NCBI RefSeq assembly: GCF_015040615.1
Contig: NZ_CP060402.1
Location: 1,116,001 to 1,180,000 of the forward strand
Source: Microbacterium sp. YJN-G
GTDB taxonomy: Bacteria > Actinomycetota > Actinomycetes > Actinomycetales > Microbacteriaceae
DNA length: 64,000 nucleotides
Reading direction: 5' to 3'
Positions 61,732 to 64,000 of the stretch are shown here, one piece after another. The position numbers and the translations under genes were made by a program. Under the pieces are notes generated by a model. It was not told the origin of the DNA. It did no database searches and worked only from the letters and a program-made list of their open reading frames with translations. Within the stretch, counting starts at the first letter, position 1, and every line of letters begins with the position of its first letter.

Positions 61732-62220
61732 TCAGCCGTTCAGCTTCTGGAACTCGGTCCAGATCGACGCGCAGTCCTCACGGCCCTCGTCCAGGTGGAT
61801 CATGTCGAGCGTGGAGGTGTCGCTGCCGTCCAGGTAGCGGCGCAGGTGCATGTCGCTGAAGCCGTTGTCGGCGGCGTCGTCGCGGGTCGAGGCGTAGTAG
61901 CAGGTGGTGATGCCCGCCCACATCATCACTCCGACGCACATCGGGCACGGCTCGCAGGTCGCGTACATGATGTGACCCGACAGGTCGAGCGTGTCGAGCT
62001 TGCGGCAGGCCTCGCGGACGGCGACCATCTCGGCGTGGCCCGAGATGTCGGTGTCCTTGATGACGGTGTTGCCGATCGCCACGACGATCTCGCCGTCGGC
62101 GTTGACGAGGGTCGCGCCGAACGGGCCACCGGTGCCGGCGCGCATCCCGTCGATGGTCACCTCGACCGCCGGGCCGAAGTACGAGTCGAGCACTTCGGCG
62201 GAGGGGGTGGTGTCAGTCAT
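61732..62220 (-). CDS. Nucleoside/guanine deaminase (cytidine-deaminase superfamily)
   Basis: A 162-residue zinc deaminase. The zinc site is SGHAEMVAVREA (His and catalytic Glu) and CEPCPMCVG (two Cys). The end of the protein (YYASTRDDAADNGFSDMHL) resembles Bacillus guanine deaminase GuaD more than yeast cytosine deaminase, so guanine to xanthine is the best guess. It follows an NCS1 permease on the same strand by 34 bp, indicating uptake and deamination of a nucleobase as one salvage operon. Confidence 0.87.
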   Translation of the reverse strand: MTDTTPSAEVLDSYFGPAVEVTIDGMRAGTGGPFGATLVNADGEIVVAIGNTVIKDTDISGHAEMVAVREACRKLDTLDLSGHIMYATCEPCPMCVGVMMWAGITTCYYASTRDDAADNGFSDMHLRRYLDGSDTSTLDMIHLDEGREDCASIWTEFQKLNG

Positions 62221-62254
62221 TGCTCTCTCCTTCTGTGGTTGCGGCGGATGCCGG

Positions 62255-63763
62255 TCAGTTGCTGCTCTTGGATGCGGACAGCGTCAGGATGGCGTAGCCG
62301 ACGAAGCCCACGATCAGGCCCGAGAAGAACGCCAGGTTGTTCACCTGCGCCAGGAACTCGACGCTCGAGACTCCGGGCACGCGGCCGATCATGGTGATCA
62401 CGAAGCTCGCGATCAGTACGCCCAGGGCGCGCCAGTTGTACGCCGGCAGCGATCCCTTCTGACCGCCCTTGTAGTCGGCGTAGATGCCGTCGACGTCGAG
62501 GGTCTTCTTGCGCTCCACGAAGTACGAGGCGAGCATGATGCCGACGATCGGGCCGAACATCGAGCCGATGAGCGAGTAGAACAGGAACAGCGCGTCGGTG
62601 TTCTCGACGAACTGCCACGGCAGGATCAGCGTGCCGATGACGGCGGCGAGGATCGCACCGCGCTTGAGCGTGAACAGCTTCGGCAGCTGAGCGGTCAGCT
62701 GCAGACCGGCCGGCAGCATGTTGCCGAAGACGACGAAGGCGACAGCGCCGACGTTCATCGCCAGGATCAGGAGCACGACGACGAACGGGTTGCCGACGCC
62801 CTCGTTGATGGCCTGGATGAAGACGCCGGGACGGTTGATGTCGAAGTCGCCGCCCGAGACGACCTGCAGGGCGGCCACGAACGAGACCGTGACCAGCGCG
62901 AACAGGATGTACGAGCCGATCACGCCGATGGGGAACCCGATGGCAGGGGCCTTCATCGAGGTGGCGTTGCGGGTGTAGTCGCCGGTGTTGACGATGGGTC
63001 CCGCCCAGTTCGACACCAGGATCGACACGCAGGTGATGAAGATCAGCGGGGTGACGGGGGAGTCGACCACACGGGTGGAGAACACCTCTCCGAGACCGCC
63101 CGCGTTGACCACGGCCAGCACCACGGCGATCACGACGAGGATGTAGACCGCCGGGTTCGCCCAGTTGCTGAACTTGCCGAGGAACGCCTGGCCGCCCAGG
63201 AACAGGCCGACGGTGATCACCCAGGTGATCAGGTACGAGATGGCGGTCGGGATCGGCAGGCCGAGGATGTCGGCGCCGCCCCCGATGTTCATGTATCCGG
63301 GCCAGATGGTCTCGAAGACGACGTCGAAGGCCTGTGCCGACGAGACGCTCGTGATGCCGAAGAACATGAAGCCGGCGATGATGCCGCGCACCCAGGTGGG
63401 CACCAGCGCGCCCTTGTGGCCGAAGGCCTCTCGCAGCTGCATCGCGAACGGCACGCCGTACTTGGCGGCGGCCTGTCCGTTGAGGATGTAGCCGATCGAG
63501 ACGATCACCGCGGCGGTCATGATGGCGCCGACCACCTGCCAGGCGTTCAGGCCCAGCGCGAAGAAGGTCATGACGGTGAAGTAGGACAGGATGTTGTGGA
63601 TCGGCCCCATCCACACGGTGATGAACTGCGGGGTCTTCCAGGTGCGATCCTTGGGACGGATCGGCAGCACATCATCGGCATAACCGCGCGCCGAATACTC
63701 GGCGATGCGCTCGGCGCCGGGGTCGACCAGCTGCGGGTCGATTGCGGGTGCGGACATGGTCAT
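62255..63763 (-). CDS. NCS1-family nucleobase/cytosine-purine permease
   Basis: A 502-residue symporter with twelve hydrophobic helices. PQFITVWMGPIHNILSYFTV near residue 50 and VSNWAGPIVNTGDYTRNATS near residue 250 are typical NCS1 helices 1 and 6-7 (cytosine/purine/uracil/thiamine/allantoin permeases). The substrate is probably a purine or cytosine given the deaminase downstream. ATG 63763 or ATG 63757 (MSAPAIDPQ) can be the start. A hairpin at 63796-63830 separates it from the upstream gene. Confidence 0.92.
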   Translation of the reverse strand: MTMSAPAIDPQLVDPGAERIAEYSARGYADDVLPIRPKDRTWKTPQFITVWMGPIHNILSYFTVMTFFALGLNAWQVVGAIMTAAVIVSIGYILNGQAAAKYGVPFAMQLREAFGHKGALVPTWVRGIIAGFMFFGITSVSSAQAFDVVFETIWPGYMNIGGGADILGLPIPTAISYLITWVITVGLFLGGQAFLGKFSNWANPAVYILVVIAVVLAVVNAGGLGEVFSTRVVDSPVTPLIFITCVSILVSNWAGPIVNTGDYTRNATSMKAPAIGFPIGVIGSYILFALVTVSFVAALQVVSGGDFDINRPGVFIQAINEGVGNPFVVVLLILAMNVGAVAFVVFGNMLPAGLQLTAQLPKLFTLKRGAILAAVIGTLILPWQFVENTDALFLFYSLIGSMFGPIVGIMLASYFVERKKTLDVDGIYADYKGGQKGSLPAYNWRALGVLIASFVITMIGRVPGVSSVEFLAQVNNLAFFSGLIVGFVGYAILTLSASKSSN

Positions 63764-63795
63764 CCGTTTCTCTCTGCACCGGTGTTCGGTGTTGT

Positions 63796-63830
63796 GGCGG
63801 GTCCGGGAGCGGTGCTCTCCCGGACCCGCC
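63796..63830 (-). terminator. Hairpin between the partial membrane gene and the NCS1 gene
   Basis: GGCGGGTCCGGGAG (63796-63809) pairs exactly with CTCCCGGACCCGCC (63817-63830). On the minus strand it follows the upstream gene's stop by 8 bp; no U-run is present. Confidence 0.6.
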
Positions 63831-63838
63831 GGGGTGAT

Positions 63839-64000
63839 TCAGCCCTTGGAGGACTGGATCAGGGAGGGGGTGACGGCGTGGCTCAGAGTGATCTCGTCGT
63901 TGTCGGTGAACGTCACCGACTCCTTCAGGACGCGATCCTGGATCCACTTCGCCAGGAACAGCATGGCCACCATCCCGTACGCGACCAGGAACATCACGTG
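63839..64000 (-). CDS. C-terminus of an unidentified membrane protein
   Basis: The last 53 codons of a gene that enters from the right edge, reading ...FLVAYGMVAMLFLAKWIQDR, then a soluble tail ending PSLIQSSKG. It contains one hydrophobic helix. The family cannot be named from this part. It is upstream of the NCS1 permease and deaminase on the same strand and may share their operon, though a hairpin lies between. Confidence 0.7.
   Translation of the reverse strand, partial: HVMFLVAYGMVAMLFLAKWIQDRVLKESVTFTDNDEITLSHAVTPSLIQSSKG

Noticed and set aside
62217..63614. 465-codon minus-strand frame over the NCS1 gene
   Set aside because: Frame-shifted shadow of the permease; Arg/His/Gly-rich and without helices.

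Overview
The window is from a high-GC actinobacterium, most likely Microbacteriaceae and probably Microbacterium or a close relative. The reasons are strong G/C third positions outside two glycosyltransferase blocks, the fused RmlC-RmlD enzyme, the gene set manA - whiB2 - GT2/DUF5719/DUF3499 - mtrAB-lpqB - hpf - secA typical of Actinobacteria, and frequent leaderless genes whose -10 hexamer (TAGGCT-like) lies 6-8 nt before the start codon. The genus is inferred from style; no rRNA gene is present. I saw no tRNA, rRNA, CRISPR array, insertion sequence or phage gene.

Region 1 (1-30.1 kb) is a large cell-envelope polysaccharide locus. It starts with the dTDP-rhamnose genes (rmlA, rmlB, fused rmlC-rmlD) and the end of a UDP-sugar dehydrogenase. 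A set of glycosyltransferases follows with a polytopic DUF6541-like protein, a DUF2304 protein and a Wzx-type flippase. Next come UDP-galactopyranose mutase (glf) and a Wzm/Wzt-type ABC exporter (11.9-14.6 kb). A second glycosyltransferase block (14.6-23.7 kb) holds an epimerase, GtrB-like and GtrA-like proteins, a GT-C mannosyltransferase-fold protein, a 1031-residue multi-domain transferase and an RgpF-like protein. The block from 23.8 to 30.1 kb encodes a GlfT2-like galactofuranosyltransferase, a second GlfT-like enzyme and two O-antigen-ligase-like polytopic proteins. Together they suggest a rhamnose- and galactofuranose-containing wall glycan that is lipid-linked, elongated in the cytoplasm, exported by ABC transporter and/or flippase, and ligated outside.

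Region 2 (30.1-37.2 kb) is conserved actinobacterial core: manA, a WhiB2/WhmD-type regulator, a giant GT2/membrane protein paired with DUF5719, a zincin-like protein and DUF3499. It is followed by a MacA/MacB-like adaptor-ATPase-permease operon (37.3-40.2 kb).

Region 3 (40.2-50.6 kb) holds an RDD protein, a SpoIIM-like protein, DUF58, MoxR ATPase, DUF4350, DUF4129 and a GPDPase-membrane-domain protein. This cluster is interrupted by aquaporin, catalase and a Fur-family regulator whose promoter carries a perfect inverted repeat. Region 4 (50.7-61.7 kb) is mtrA-mtrB-lpqB-comF-hpf, a Gly-tailed coiled-coil protein, a PadR regulator and secA. The right end (61.7-64 kb) is a purine/pyrimidine salvage operon: guanine-deaminase-like enzyme, NCS1 permease and the C-terminus of another membrane protein.

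No intergenic gap exceeds 300 bp; the longest, 56316-56564, holds a terminator and two tandem 64-bp palindromic repeats.
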